Assembly (NCBI GenBank): GCA_035285325.1
Contig: JAYKJB010000102.1
Coordinates: forward strand, 1-50,068
Direction of reading: 5' to 3'
Source of the DNA: Candidatus Sericytochromatia bacterium
GTDB lineage: Bacteria; Cyanobacteriota; Sericytochromatia; S15B-MN24; JAQBPE01
DNA length: 50,068 nucleotides
Shown: in pieces, positions 26,241 through 34,620 of the stretch
Numbering within the stretch: position 1 is the stretch's first letter
Layout of the letters: each line of letters begins with the position of its first letter
The notes under the pieces: model-generated
Databases searched by the model: none
Told to the model about the DNA's origin: nothing
The model's input: only the letters and a program-made list of their open reading frames with translations
Position numbers and translations under genes: made by a program

Positions 26241-26250
26241 CTTTTTGGCC
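26239..26250 (+). terminator. T-tract after the SRP RNA
   Basis: GCCTTTTTGG directly follows the terminal stem of the SRP RNA, which may itself serve as the terminator hairpin. Confidence 0.5.
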
Positions 26251-26305
26251 TGGCCGTGACGCGGGTCCGCGCCTCTGCTGTCCCGCAGGAGCGAGAAACG
26301 CACCG

Positions 26306-27193
26306 ATGAAGGATTTCTACAAGATTCTCGGGGTGTCGCGTAGCGCCACGGATGAGCAAATTCGCAAGGCCTACCGTCGCCTGGCCCGTCGCTTTCATCC
26401 GGACCTCTCGCCGGATGATCCGGCCGCGCTCGAGCGCTTCAAGGAACTGGCCGAGGCCTACGAGACCTTGGGGGACGCGGCCAAGCGGCGGCGCTACGAT
26501 GCCTCCGCCGCAGGCTGGCCTTTTTCTCGCTCCCAGCCCTCCGCCCAGCCTGGCGCGCCCTCGGCTTTCTCGGGCATCGAAGACCTGCTGACCGGGATTT
26601 TCGGCCAGCCCCTCGGGCCAAGACCGGGCCGACCGCGCAAGGGGGCCGACCTGCAGGCCGAAGCCAACATCACGCTCGAGGAGGTGAATCAGGGCACCAC
26701 GCTCACCCTGTCCCTCACGCCGCCGTCGGGTGAGACGCGGCGGTTGCGGGTCAAGGTGCCGATGGGGATCGCGTCGAATACCCGCATTCGCGTGGCCGGC
26801 GAGGGAGACCCCGGGGATTTCGGGGGCCAGCCGGGGGACCTGTACGTCCGGGTCAATGTCAAACCTCATCCGGTATTTCGTCGCGAGGGCCTCGACCTGC
26901 ACACCGATCTGCCGGTCTCGGTCTTCGACGCCGTGCTGGGGGCGCGATTGATGGTGCCGACCTTGACCGAGCCCGTCGAGCTGTCGCTCGAACCGGGCAC
27001 CCAGGGCGACACGGTGCTGCGGTTGCGCGGGAAGGGCCTCAATGCGGCCCAGGGGGCGGCACACGGCGACTTGTTCGTGCACGTCGTGATCCGGGTGCCC
27101 AACCCGCTCTCGCCCCGAGACCGTGCCGACTGGGAGGCCCTGGCGGCGCGGGCCACCGACGCGCGCTCTGAGCGTCCCGTCTCGCCTGTCTAA
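26306..27193 (+). CDS. CbpA-like DnaJ family co-chaperone
   Basis: A 295-residue protein. Residues 1-66 are a J domain with the HPD motif at 31-33 (RRFHPDLSPDD), followed by a Ser/Pro/Gly linker and a DnaJ C-terminal peptide-binding region (about 110-270: ADLQAEANITLEEVNQG, FGGQPGDLYVRVNVKPHPVF). The Cys-rich zinc-finger of full DnaJ is absent, so it belongs to the CbpA/DjlA-like class II. It should stimulate DnaK ATPase. A short perfect hairpin (GCACGC/GCGTGC, 27197-27210) follows the stop. Confidence 0.92.
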   Translation: MKDFYKILGVSRSATDEQIRKAYRRLARRFHPDLSPDDPAALERFKELAEAYETLGDAAKRRRYDASAAGWPFSRSQPSAQPGAPSAFSGIEDLLTGIFGQPLGPRPGRPRKGADLQAEANITLEEVNQGTTLTLSLTPPSGETRRLRVKVPMGIASNTRIRVAGEGDPGDFGGQPGDLYVRVNVKPHPVFRREGLDLHTDLPVSVFDAVLGARLMVPTLTEPVELSLEPGTQGDTVLRLRGKGLNAAQGAAHGDLFVHVVIRVPNPLSPRDRADWEALAARATDARSERPVSPV

Positions 27194-27278
27194 CGCGCAC
27201 GCGGGCGTGCTACCATAAGCGAGCCTGCGCGTCGCTGGCTGTCCGCTGGGGGGCACCGAAGCCGCGTGAGGTGTGTTG

Positions 27279-27992
27279 ATGGGGTCCCGTGTCACCATGG
27301 CGACAAGAACTCCGGACATCAAAAAACTGCTTCAGCACGTTCCCCTGTTCAGGGACCTGGACACGCCGGAACTGGAACAGCTCGCCTCATTGGCCCGGCA
27401 CCGGGTGCTGGGCAAAGGCAACGTCATCTTTTACGAGGATGACCCGGGCACCAGTTGCTACCTGATCGTCAAGGGCAAGGTGAAGATTGTCGTCAATGCC
27501 GACGATGGTCGGGAGCACATCCTGGGGGTGCTGCAGGACGGGGACTTCTTTGGCGAGATGTCGCTGATTGACGGAGAGTCGCGCTCGGCCTCGGCGATCG
27601 CCGTGGACGAGGTCCAGATGGTCACGGTCCAGCGAGACGAATTTCTGAAGTTGCTGCGCTCGAACCCCGAAATCTCGCTCAAGCTGCTGGTGACGCTGTC
27701 CCAACGCCTGCGGGCCGCAGACCGGAACATGGAAAGCCTGGCGTTCCTGTCGGCTCCCGGACGGGTGGCCCGACTGCTGCTCGAACTGGCCAAGGAGCAT
27801 GGGGAAGCCTCGCCGGAGGGTGTCGTGTTCACGCACACCATGACGCGGCAGGAACTGGCGAGCCTGGCGGGCACCAGTCGCGAGACGCTCACGCGGGTGC
27901 TCATGGACTATCAAGACCGTGGCATCATCTTGCTCGACAAGAACCGACTGGTCCTGCGCAATGAAGGTAAGTTGCGGGATATGATGGTCTGA
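27279..27992 (+). CDS. Crp/Fnr family transcription regulator
   Basis: A 237-residue regulator. The N-terminal cyclic-nucleotide-binding fold (about 10-125) holds GDFFGEMSLIDGESRSASAIA, which keeps the Glu and Arg-Ser of the CRP phosphate-binding cassette, so cAMP or another nucleotide may bind. A dimerisation helix follows and the C-terminal HTH (TRQELASLAGTSRETLTRVLMDY) is complete. No N-terminal cysteines for an Fnr iron-sulfur cluster are seen. ATG 27279 has TGAGGTG upstream; GTG 27273 and ATG 27297 are alternatives. The target genes are unknown. Confidence 0.92.
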   Translation: MGSRVTMATRTPDIKKLLQHVPLFRDLDTPELEQLASLARHRVLGKGNVIFYEDDPGTSCYLIVKGKVKIVVNADDGREHILGVLQDGDFFGEMSLIDGESRSASAIAVDEVQMVTVQRDEFLKLLRSNPEISLKLLVTLSQRLRAADRNMESLAFLSAPGRVARLLLELAKEHGEASPEGVVFTHTMTRQELASLAGTSRETLTRVLMDYQDRGIILLDKNRLVLRNEGKLRDMMV

Positions 27993-28034
27993 CGGCCTGG
28001 CGGTGCATCACAGCCGCTCGCCACGGAGGGCCCT

Positions 28035-28817
28035 ATGCTGAGGACCGATCGGGAGGCTGAATCCGTGTTTCGTCGAAGCTTGTTCACCCTGGCATGGCTG
28101 CTGAGCGCTTGCACGCTGCCCGGTGCCCCCGCTGTCCCGGTCGCCTCGTCAGGGGCATGGAACCTGGACGTCTTGGCCGTGACGACCATGGACGTCGAAA
28201 CCCAGAACCCGAAATATCGTGTTCACCTGCGCTGGCCGTCGGCTCCCAATGCGCGAATTTACGAGGTGGTGCGCAAGCTGGACGGCAAGCCGGCCAACGT
28301 CAAGGCCACCCTGACCACGCCGGGCTGGTTGGACGATGCGCTGGGGGCGGGGCAAAGCGCCAGCTACAAGGTGCATACGCTGTCAGGCGAGAGCAAGTTG
28401 CTGACGGCCTCGGATGAGCGCCCCGTGACGGTCCTCAAGAACGAGGTGCCGGCGCCTGTGGGGCTCAAACCGGCAGACAATGCCGTGCTGGGCGTGGGGG
28501 AATTGCCCCTGCTGAGCTGGGACCGCGTGGAGAATGCTGACTGGTACTACGTCCAGGTCAGCCGAGCCGACGATGACCGGATGGTCTATTCGGCGCTGAC
28601 CACCAGCACCTCCCTGAAATTTGGCGATCGCAGTCCGCTGCAACTGGACAAGTTTCCCGACATCCTGCCCGTTCAGGCCAATGCCGGGATCGCCCGCGGG
28701 GTGGTCCACCGCTGGACCGTCTCGTCGGTCCGGACCACGGGCGGCTCGGATCCGGCACGGGTGACCGCCGTCGACATCCGTTCCTCCGAGGTGCATCGCT
28801 TCAGTCCGGGGGGCTGA
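28035..28817 (+). CDS. Lipoprotein with fibronectin type III-like domains
   Basis: Up to 260 residues. A hydrophobic segment ends in the lipobox LLSAC. Two beta-rich repeats follow, each with FN3-like features: VHLRWPSAPNARIYEVVRK (about 65-115) and PLLSWDRVENADWYYVQVSR (about 155-240). Two starts are plausible: ATG 28035 with GGAGG 5 nt upstream, or GTG 28065 with GGGAGG 8 nt upstream, which gives a tighter signal peptide (MFRRSLFTLAWLLSAC). Function unknown, probably extracytoplasmic binding. Confidence 0.75.
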   Translation: MLRTDREAESVFRRSLFTLAWLLSACTLPGAPAVPVASSGAWNLDVLAVTTMDVETQNPKYRVHLRWPSAPNARIYEVVRKLDGKPANVKATLTTPGWLDDALGAGQSASYKVHTLSGESKLLTASDERPVTVLKNEVPAPVGLKPADNAVLGVGELPLLSWDRVENADWYYVQVSRADDDRMVYSALTTSTSLKFGDRSPLQLDKFPDILPVQANAGIARGVVHRWTVSSVRTTGGSDPARVTAVDIRSSEVHRFSPGG

Positions 28818-28954
28818 TGCCTGACCGGCCGCGCGTGGCGCTGTAGGCGCCCGTTTGCTGGCTGCTTTGCCCAGCCGGCTGGGACGAGTCTCACGAAGAC
28901 CCCGGCCTCCGCATCCCTTACGCTGGCGGGCCCAGGGGACAAGGAGGCACGCCG

Positions 28955-29914
28955 ATGACCATGCATGTGGACGAGGTGGATGAAGCCACCTGGCAGGCCG
29001 CCTGGCTGGCCTGTCCCGCCGCCACCTTCTTTCACTCGCCGGCCTGGTATCGCCTGGCGTGCGAGTTGGAGGGTGGCCGGGCGACAGCGCACCGATTTCG
29101 CTTTGCCGATGGCCGGGAGGCCGTGCTACCGATGCGTCTGAGCCGCTCTTTTCGGGGCCTGGTGTCGCGGGTGGAATGTGGCGTTCAGAACGGGTATGGG
29201 GGCTTGCTGGAAGCGCGTCCCCTGGACGGCGCGCAGCGACGGGCGATCGCCGCCTGGCTGACTTCGCGCTGGCAAGACGTCGTCTGGACGGGCAATCCCC
29301 ACGATCCGTCGGAACCCTTCTGGGGCGCGGGGGTGGCGGCTCAGGATGAAACCCGCGTGGTCGACTTGCAGCCTTTCGCTGACCAGCTGGCCGCCTGTCA
29401 CGCCACGCGACGTCGACATTGGCGCCGAGCGGAACAAGACCACCTCTCCGTGCGCCTGGTCGACGCGCCCGACGGTGCCTTGCTGCAGGCCATTTATTCG
29501 CTCTACCGCGACCACGCGACGCGCTGGCAGTACACTCGCTGGTTGCGCGAGGCATCTTATTTTCGTCAGCTGTTTGCCTGGGGCGGGCCGCACGTCCAGC
29601 TCGTCGTGATGTATCGCGAGGCCCATTTGCTGGGCTTTCAGATGGTGGCGACAGGCCCTGCGGCGGCCTTGCAGCTCAACCTGGCCACCGACCCGGAGGC
29701 GGCGGAGGCTCATGCCGGGACCTACCTGGCGCTGGAAACCATGCGACTCTTGCAGGCGCGCGCGGTGGCGCGGGTCGACTTGTTGCCGAGTGGACGCCTC
29801 ACGACGGTCCGCCAGTACAAGGAGTCCCTGGGGGCCCGCCCGCTGCCCTTTCTGCGAGAAAGGGTCATGGGCCCTTGGGCCTCCGCGCTGAGGTCCCTGC
29901 GTCGCGGCGCCTGA
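28955..29914 (+). CDS. FemAB/GNAT-like acyltransferase
   Basis: A 319-residue protein resembling the FemAB-like group of GNAT enzymes: an N-terminal half starting DEVDEATWQAAW..CPAATFFHSPAWYRL and a C-terminal half with RRRHWRRAEQDHLSVRLVD, YSLYRDHATRW and an acceptor-type core LLGFQMVATGPAAALQLNLA. Such proteins transfer aminoacyl or acyl groups to cell-wall or surface polysaccharide precursors. ATG 28955 has AAGGAGG 9 nt upstream. It is convergent with the methyltransferase gene. The substrate is unknown. Confidence 0.75.
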   Translation: MTMHVDEVDEATWQAAWLACPAATFFHSPAWYRLACELEGGRATAHRFRFADGREAVLPMRLSRSFRGLVSRVECGVQNGYGGLLEARPLDGAQRRAIAAWLTSRWQDVVWTGNPHDPSEPFWGAGVAAQDETRVVDLQPFADQLAACHATRRRHWRRAEQDHLSVRLVDAPDGALLQAIYSLYRDHATRWQYTRWLREASYFRQLFAWGGPHVQLVVMYREAHLLGFQMVATGPAAALQLNLATDPEAAEAHAGTYLALETMRLLQARAVARVDLLPSGRLTTVRQYKESLGARPLPFLRERVMGPWASALRSLRRGA

Positions 29915-29965
29915 ACGGCTCTCGTTAGCAGGGACGACCCGCTTCGCGGCCGCTGGCCAGGCCGT

Positions 29966-31147
29966 TCATCCCACTTGCAGGTAGAACAGGAACTCCTCCA
30001 CCTCGTCGTGGGGATAGTGTCGCTCGGCATGGTTGCGGTCCGCGCGGAAGCGTTTGTAGGGAATCCGCTTGTATTCGCGCACACCCGAAGGGCTTTTGGC
30101 GTCGAGCATGGCGATCAGGTCGGCCTCCGAAATCAGACCCTCGTTGCTGTAAGACAGCAGCAGATGGCGGCAACGCGCTTGGCTGATGAGGGTCGCCATG
30201 GCCTGGGTGGCCTGGCTGCCCCGGGTGAACGCCGAGGGGGCCTCTGCATCTGCGCGGAGCCCGGTCACGCCGACGGGTTCGAAGGCGTCGAGGTCCCAGC
30301 GGGCGATCGTCTCCAGCAGGTGGTAGTTGGTGTGATACTGGCGCCGGTTGTAAGGCGGGTCGACATACAGCACGCCGAGCTCACCCTCGCTGGCCAGCTC
30401 TTGCAACAACGCGACGGCGTCGCGCTGATAGGCGCGCTGGGGCAGGGACGAAGGCAGCAAAACGGGCAACTTCAGGCGGAGCGTCTGCCGGGCGCTGCGC
30501 TTGAGGCGCTTCAAGAAGGCCCCGTAGACGCTGGCTGTGTTGGCCACCGCGTCCATGGATTCGAGCAGTGACGCCAGCAGCACGTGGAACTCCTCGTCGG
30601 ACAGCCAGCCCGCCTGTTGCCAGCGGCCAAGGGCGTCCCGCACCGCCTGGCAGGCCTGCCCATTCTCTCGGCTGAAATACTGGCGACCGGCCTCTCCTCC
30701 TTCGCAATACTGCTCGAAGAATCGGCCCTTGCTCGGCGGCAGGCGCTCCAGGAATCGCAGGACCGCCAGCAGGGGCAGGGCCTCACGCGGCAGGTCCGAC
30801 GGGTTCCCGCTGGCCAGTCCGAAGGTCGGTCCCACCTGAACGGCCTCCGGACCGCTCGCGTGTGCTGCGCGCAGCGCTTCCAGCCCCTGCGCGATCACCG
30901 GTTCGTGGCGTCGCAGCTTGGCGAAGTCAGGCCAGGCGTTGGTCGCCACAAAGGCCATCTGCAGGGCATAAGAGTAACCCTGCATGTCGTTCGAGATGAC
31001 CTGAAAACCTTGTTGCTTGGCCCACTGCGCCACGATGCTGGTGCCGGAGAACACGTCACAGAAGGTCTGGTCCCGGCGTACCTGATGTCGCCCGAGGATG
31101 GCCTCGATCTCACCCAGGAGTTTGAACTTGCTGCCGATGTAGTTCAT
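29966..31147 (-). CDS. D12-class adenine-specific DNA methyltransferase (orphan)
   Basis: A 393-residue N6-adenine methyltransferase. Motif X is NYIGSKFKLLGEI at residues 2-14; motif I is FCDVFSGTSIVAQW at 29-42 with ND near 53; motif IV is LYVDPPYNRRQYHTNY near 260-275. The order X-I-IV is the alpha-type order found in Dam. ATG 31147 is chosen because motif X starts right after it; GTG 31192 would add 15 residues. No restriction endonuclease is nearby, so it looks solitary. It is divergent from fliJ across about 105 bp. Confidence 0.9.
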   Translation of the reverse strand: MNYIGSKFKLLGEIEAILGRHQVRRDQTFCDVFSGTSIVAQWAKQQGFQVISNDMQGYSYALQMAFVATNAWPDFAKLRRHEPVIAQGLEALRAAHASGPEAVQVGPTFGLASGNPSDLPREALPLLAVLRFLERLPPSKGRFFEQYCEGGEAGRQYFSRENGQACQAVRDALGRWQQAGWLSDEEFHVLLASLLESMDAVANTASVYGAFLKRLKRSARQTLRLKLPVLLPSSLPQRAYQRDAVALLQELASEGELGVLYVDPPYNRRQYHTNYHLLETIARWDLDAFEPVGVTGLRADAEAPSAFTRGSQATQAMATLISQARCRHLLLSYSNEGLISEADLIAMLDAKSPSGVREYKRIPYKRFRADRNHAERHYPHDEVEEFLFYLQVG

Positions 31148-31251
31148 GTGCCTAGCAGGGTACACCAAAATGCCCAGGCGCGGCGCCGGCACGCCCCTTG
31201 ACCCGGGAGACGGTCACAGCGCCAGGAGCCGCCGCGTGTTACGAGGGAGAC

Positions 31252-31698
31252 ATGAAGCGTTTTGTCTTTCGATACCAGACCTTGCTGGAGGTGCGGGAGC
31301 GCCAGCAGGCCAAGGAGGAGGAAGTCCTTCAACGCCTGCTAGGTGCCCAGGAGCAGGAGCGCCTGGCCGTGTTGCGCCTGGAGGCCGAAGCGGAGGAGCA
31401 GCGAGCCGCCTTCAGCGGGGTGGTTCAGGGGCGTGTGGACGTGGATACGGTGCTGACCATGCACGACTGCCTGGCGGCCAAGGAACGGGAGATTCTCCGA
31501 CAGCGCCAGGCCCACGACCTGGCCTGTGCACGGAGCGAAAACCAGCGTGAAATCTTGCTGGCGGCACTTCAGGCGGCGGAGGTGCTGCGCAAGCTGAAAG
31601 AGCGGGACTGGAACGCCTGGCGGCAAGCCTTGGAACGAGCCGAAACCGCCCAGCTGGATGAGCTGGCCACGCTGCGTCACACCCGGCGGGCACTCTGA
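31252..31698 (+). CDS. fliJ: Flagellar export protein FliJ
   Basis: A 148-residue, almost wholly coiled-coil protein beginning MKRFVFRYQTLLEVRERQQ, the usual FliJ opening, and rich in Glu, Gln, Arg and Leu heptads. FliJ links the FliI ATPase ring with the FlhA gate. ATG 31252 follows CGAGGGAGAC. The normal upstream partner fliI is at 11073-12431 on the other strand. Confidence 0.9.
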   Translation: MKRFVFRYQTLLEVRERQQAKEEEVLQRLLGAQEQERLAVLRLEAEAEEQRAAFSGVVQGRVDVDTVLTMHDCLAAKEREILRQRQAHDLACARSENQREILLAALQAAEVLRKLKERDWNAWRQALERAETAQLDELATLRHTRRAL

Positions 31699-31783
31699 CC
31701 GTAGCGTTCTGAGCCGACGTCGGCGTCGACTCCGGCCCTTCGATGGAAGCCCGAAACGGGCCAGGCGGTAAGGGGCGGAACCC

Positions 31784-31810
31784 TCAACTTTCCGCTCTGG
31801 CCGCCGATAG
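31784..31810 (+). promoter_or_regulatory. Sigma-28 (FliA)-like promoter of fliK
   Basis: TCAACTTT (31784-31791), 11 bp, GCCGATAG (31803-31810). The FliA consensus is TAAAGTTT-N11-GCCGATAA: 6 of 8 and 7 of 8 bases match with the exact spacing. The site lies in the 167-bp fliJ-fliK gap, 55 bp before the fliK start. Confidence 0.65.
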
Positions 31811-31865
31811 ATCCGAGGTGACCCGTTCTGCGCCCGTGCGCGATCCCAGAAAGAGGTGACCCTCC

Positions 31866-33488
31866 GTGCCGTTCACTCCCCCGATTGAACTGGGGGCATT
31901 GGCCGCAAGGCCAGCTCCCCGGCCCTCGGGCCCACCCAAGTCCGGCGCCGATTTCGGTGCGGCGCTGTTCGCAGCCGACCGACGTGACCCGGTTGCGCCA
32001 GTCCAGACTCCCGTCAGCCGACAGGTCGACTCCCCGGCGCGCGAGCCGGACAGAGAGAACAGCTTCTCCCCGCAGGCGGATGACGCCACCCAGGCGGCTG
32101 CTACCCCGGTGGAGCACGGCTCGGTCGAGGAATCCGGTCCCGACCAGCCTCAAACGAAGGCCGAGGCGGCTGCCGGCGGCGAGGCGGGTAAACCCGCCAG
32201 CGATACCTCCTCCGAATCGGCTGACCAGGCCTCCAAGCCCGACCAGGAGCAAGGGGCCGAGGGCCCGCCCGCTGCTGCTCCCAGTCTGGAAGATCTCGTG
32301 CTGGCTGGACCGGCCTTTCCGGTTGGGGTAGACCCCAACCTGGCGGTGGCCCCCGGTTTGATCGTCTCGTGGCTCAACGCGCCCACTCAGACGGTGGGGG
32401 GGACCACGGAGACGCTCTCCGGCGAATTTCCCCAGGCCTTGCTCACGGCTCCTGGCATCGCGGTGGAAGGCGGGGCGCAGGCGGCCGGCGCAACCGCGGG
32501 ACTGACCTCCCTGCCACCAGCGACCGCTGATGCCCCGGACGCGGCGGAGTTTGCGGCCTGGTTGACCTCCACGCCTGAGGGCACCGCCGCGCAGCAATCG
32601 CTCAGGTCGACAGGCGCCCAGCGGGGGAGCGGTGAATGGCAGGCGATGGCCCAGGCCCTCGGTGTGACCCAGCTTCAGACCGAAACGAGCACCCCGGAGG
32701 GTGCCACGCCTGCCCAGGTCAGCGCTGGCGAGCCCGCGGCCATGATGATCAACTGGGCTCAGGCCGCCGAAGCGCCGGCCGAAGCCCCAGTCGCGGAAGG
32801 GTCGAATACCCTGGCGGCGTCGTTGGACGAGGGCCCCGCCCTCGAAACGGCCTCCCCCGCGATGCCCCAGGTCGACGTGGCTCTCGAGTCCGAGACGGAG
32901 CAGGTTGTCTCGACCGCCGCTCCGGAGGCCCGCCCCGAGACGGTCGGCCTGAATGCGCCCTCCGGCGACAAGGCCCTGGGGGACACCACCCGGACGGGGG
33001 CCGCGCCCGCGGCGCCTCAGACCCCGGTCCGGGCCGAGGAGGTGCTGCCTCAGATCTTGAAGCAGGCCGAATTGATGAAGGCCCAGCAGCAAAATACGCT
33101 CAAGCTCCAGCTCTACCCCGAGCATCTGGGCAAGCTTGAGATCAAGGTGGTATCCCATCAAGGGGTATTGAGTGCGCAGTTGACCGCCGACTCCACCCAG
33201 GTCAAGGGCTTGCTCGAAAACCAGGTGGTGGCGCTGCAACGCAGCCTCCAGGAACTGGGCCTGAAGGTCGACCGCGTCGAGGTCGCGCTGAACAGCGCAG
33301 GCTTGGGCGGCTTTGACATGGGCAGTTCCCCCTTCGCTGACCAGCAGCAACAGCAGCAGGGCCAGCGAACGGCCTCAGGGGGGCGCCAGGTGAATGACTA
33401 CGGCACCTGGAACGGCAACGACGAGACCCTGGCGGAACTGGTGGCCACGCCTGGCGACCGGGCGCAAGGCATCGACTTCGTCGCGTGA
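31866..33488 (+). CDS. fliK: Flagellar hook-length control protein FliK
   Basis: A 540-residue protein. Residues 1-380 are Pro/Ala/Glu-rich and probably extended, as expected for a molecular ruler. The C-terminal Flg_hook domain (about 390-480) holds NTLKLQLYPEHLGKLEIKVV and LLENQVVALQRSLQELGLKV, followed by a Gln-rich tail. It measures the hook and triggers the FlhB specificity switch. GTG 31866 has AGAGGTGA 7 nt upstream. A second FliK-like gene lies downstream at 36124. Confidence 0.92.
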   Translation: MPFTPPIELGALAARPAPRPSGPPKSGADFGAALFAADRRDPVAPVQTPVSRQVDSPAREPDRENSFSPQADDATQAAATPVEHGSVEESGPDQPQTKAEAAAGGEAGKPASDTSSESADQASKPDQEQGAEGPPAAAPSLEDLVLAGPAFPVGVDPNLAVAPGLIVSWLNAPTQTVGGTTETLSGEFPQALLTAPGIAVEGGAQAAGATAGLTSLPPATADAPDAAEFAAWLTSTPEGTAAQQSLRSTGAQRGSGEWQAMAQALGVTQLQTETSTPEGATPAQVSAGEPAAMMINWAQAAEAPAEAPVAEGSNTLAASLDEGPALETASPAMPQVDVALESETEQVVSTAAPEARPETVGLNAPSGDKALGDTTRTGAAPAAPQTPVRAEEVLPQILKQAELMKAQQQNTLKLQLYPEHLGKLEIKVVSHQGVLSAQLTADSTQVKGLLENQVVALQRSLQELGLKVDRVEVALNSAGLGGFDMGSSPFADQQQQQQGQRTASGGRQVNDYGTWNGNDETLAELVATPGDRAQGIDFVA

Positions 33489-33494
33489 GGGGGG

Positions 33495-33512
33495 GGGCCG
33501 CTCGAGCGGCCC
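33495..33512 (+). terminator. Palindromic stem-loop after fliK
   Basis: GGGCCGCTCGAGCGGCCC is a perfect 18-bp palindrome 7 bp after the fliK stop. No T-tract follows, so it may be an attenuating or processing hairpin rather than a full terminator. Confidence 0.45.
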
Positions 33513-33607
33513 TGCCCATTCAAGTCGACGGCACGCTTGGCCGACTATTGAACTGACAGCGCCGTGCGCGCTCGGTTCCGGTCAGCCCGGCAGAAAGGAA
33601 CGCCACA

Positions 33608-34078
33608 ATGGCCAATGACACTGCCCTGGTGGGCACCCTGAAGGACCTGATGGGCCAGGCTGAGACCCGCAGCAAGGCCAAGGCGGTCAGCAAAGAACTC
33701 GGCAAGGATGCCTTTCTGAACTTGCTGGTCGCGCAGCTCAAAAACCAGGATCCACTCAAGCCGATGGAAGACCAGCAGTTCATCGCGGAGATGGCGCAGT
33801 TTTCTTCCTTGGAACAGATGCAGAACCTCAACAAGCTGATGGCCAGCCAATCTCAGTTTTCCGCCTTGAGTCAGGCCAGCGGCCTGATCGGCAAGGAGGT
33901 CAAGCTGGTTTCCCCGGAAGCGGATGGCAAGGTCGTGACCGGGGTGGTCTCGGAGGTCCGGCAGATCGAGGGCGCCGTCAAGCTGGTGGTCAACGGCCAG
34001 GCTTACGACACGTCCTGGATCAGCACCGTCGCCCAACCCGGGGCCCAGCCCCCTGCGCCAGCGGCTCCCAAGGGCTGA
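33608..34078 (+). CDS. flgD: Flagellar hook assembly protein FlgD
   Basis: A 156-residue FlgD. The conserved N-terminal scaffold LGKDAFLNLLVAQLKNQDPLKPMEDQQFIAEMAQFSSLEQM (residues about 31-72) is complete, followed by a short domain (LIGKEVKLVSPEADGKVVTGVV). The Ig/FN3-like parts of enterobacterial FlgD are missing, as in the short type of Firmicutes. It acts as the hook cap. ATG 33608 has AAAGGAA upstream. Confidence 0.95.
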   Translation: MANDTALVGTLKDLMGQAETRSKAKAVSKELGKDAFLNLLVAQLKNQDPLKPMEDQQFIAEMAQFSSLEQMQNLNKLMASQSQFSALSQASGLIGKEVKLVSPEADGKVVTGVVSEVRQIEGAVKLVVNGQAYDTSWISTVAQPGAQPPAPAAPKG

Positions 34079-34093
34079 TTCGGGGAACACACG

Positions 34094-34477
34094 GTGGACG
34101 AGATCTATCTCAATCAGGCGCTGGGGCCCGTGGGGCCCCTGGGACCCGGGAGCAGTGCCCGCAAGCCTGCCCCGACCACCGGGCCGAGTTTCGGCAGCGT
34201 CCTGGCGGACAAGCTGGCGGCCCCCCCTCTCAAGCTCAGTGCGCACGCTCAGCAGCGCTTACAGTCGCGTCGCATTGACCTCGACGCCCAGGATTGGGCT
34301 CGCATCCATGACGGCGTGGAGCGGGCGGCGGCCAAAGGGGCGCGGGAGGCATTGGTTCTGAGTGACAAGGCGGCCCTGGTGGTGAGTGTGAAGAATCGCA
34401 CCGTGATCACGGCCGTCGACCCGGCCGGTATGAAGGAGAACGTGTTCACCAACATCGACAGCGCCGTCATCATCTGA
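34094..34477 (+). CDS. Flagellar operon protein (TIGR02530-type)
   Basis: A 127-residue protein. The C-terminal two thirds (LKLSAHAQQRLQSRRIDL..., ALVLSDKAALVVSVKNRTVITAVD, KENVFTNIDSAVII) match the small family found between flgD and flgE in Firmicutes-type operons. Its biochemical role is not established. GTG 34094 is 15 bp after flgD. Confidence 0.85.
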   Translation: MDEIYLNQALGPVGPLGPGSSARKPAPTTGPSFGSVLADKLAAPPLKLSAHAQQRLQSRRIDLDAQDWARIHDGVERAAAKGAREALVLSDKAALVVSVKNRTVITAVDPAGMKENVFTNIDSAVII

Positions 34478-34516
34478 AACGAAACAACCGAGCAGGAATG
34501 CGATGGCTGGACCGAC

Positions 34517-34570
34517 GCTTCACCGACCGTGAAGCCAGGAGGCCCTCTCGAGCGCCGAATGTGGCTCGAG
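34517..34570 (+). promoter_or_regulatory. Two stem-loops in the flgE leader
   Basis: GCTTCAC (34517-34523)/GTGAAGC (34529-34535) with a 5-base loop, then CTCGAGC (34547-34553)/GCTCGAG (34564-34570) with a 10-base loop. Both are perfect 7-bp repeats, in the 143-bp gap before flgE. No T-tract follows either. Confidence 0.5.
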
Positions 34571-34620
34571 CCTGCTCACCATCAACGGTATTCGCTTGCA
34601 GGTAACAGGAGGAAGTCCCC

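Noticed and set aside
31677-33350. Long minus-strand open frame opposite fliK
   Set aside because: The plus strand encodes a FliK with a clear C-terminal domain and a good promoter and ribosome-binding site; the antisense product is Gly/Arg-rich shadow sequence.
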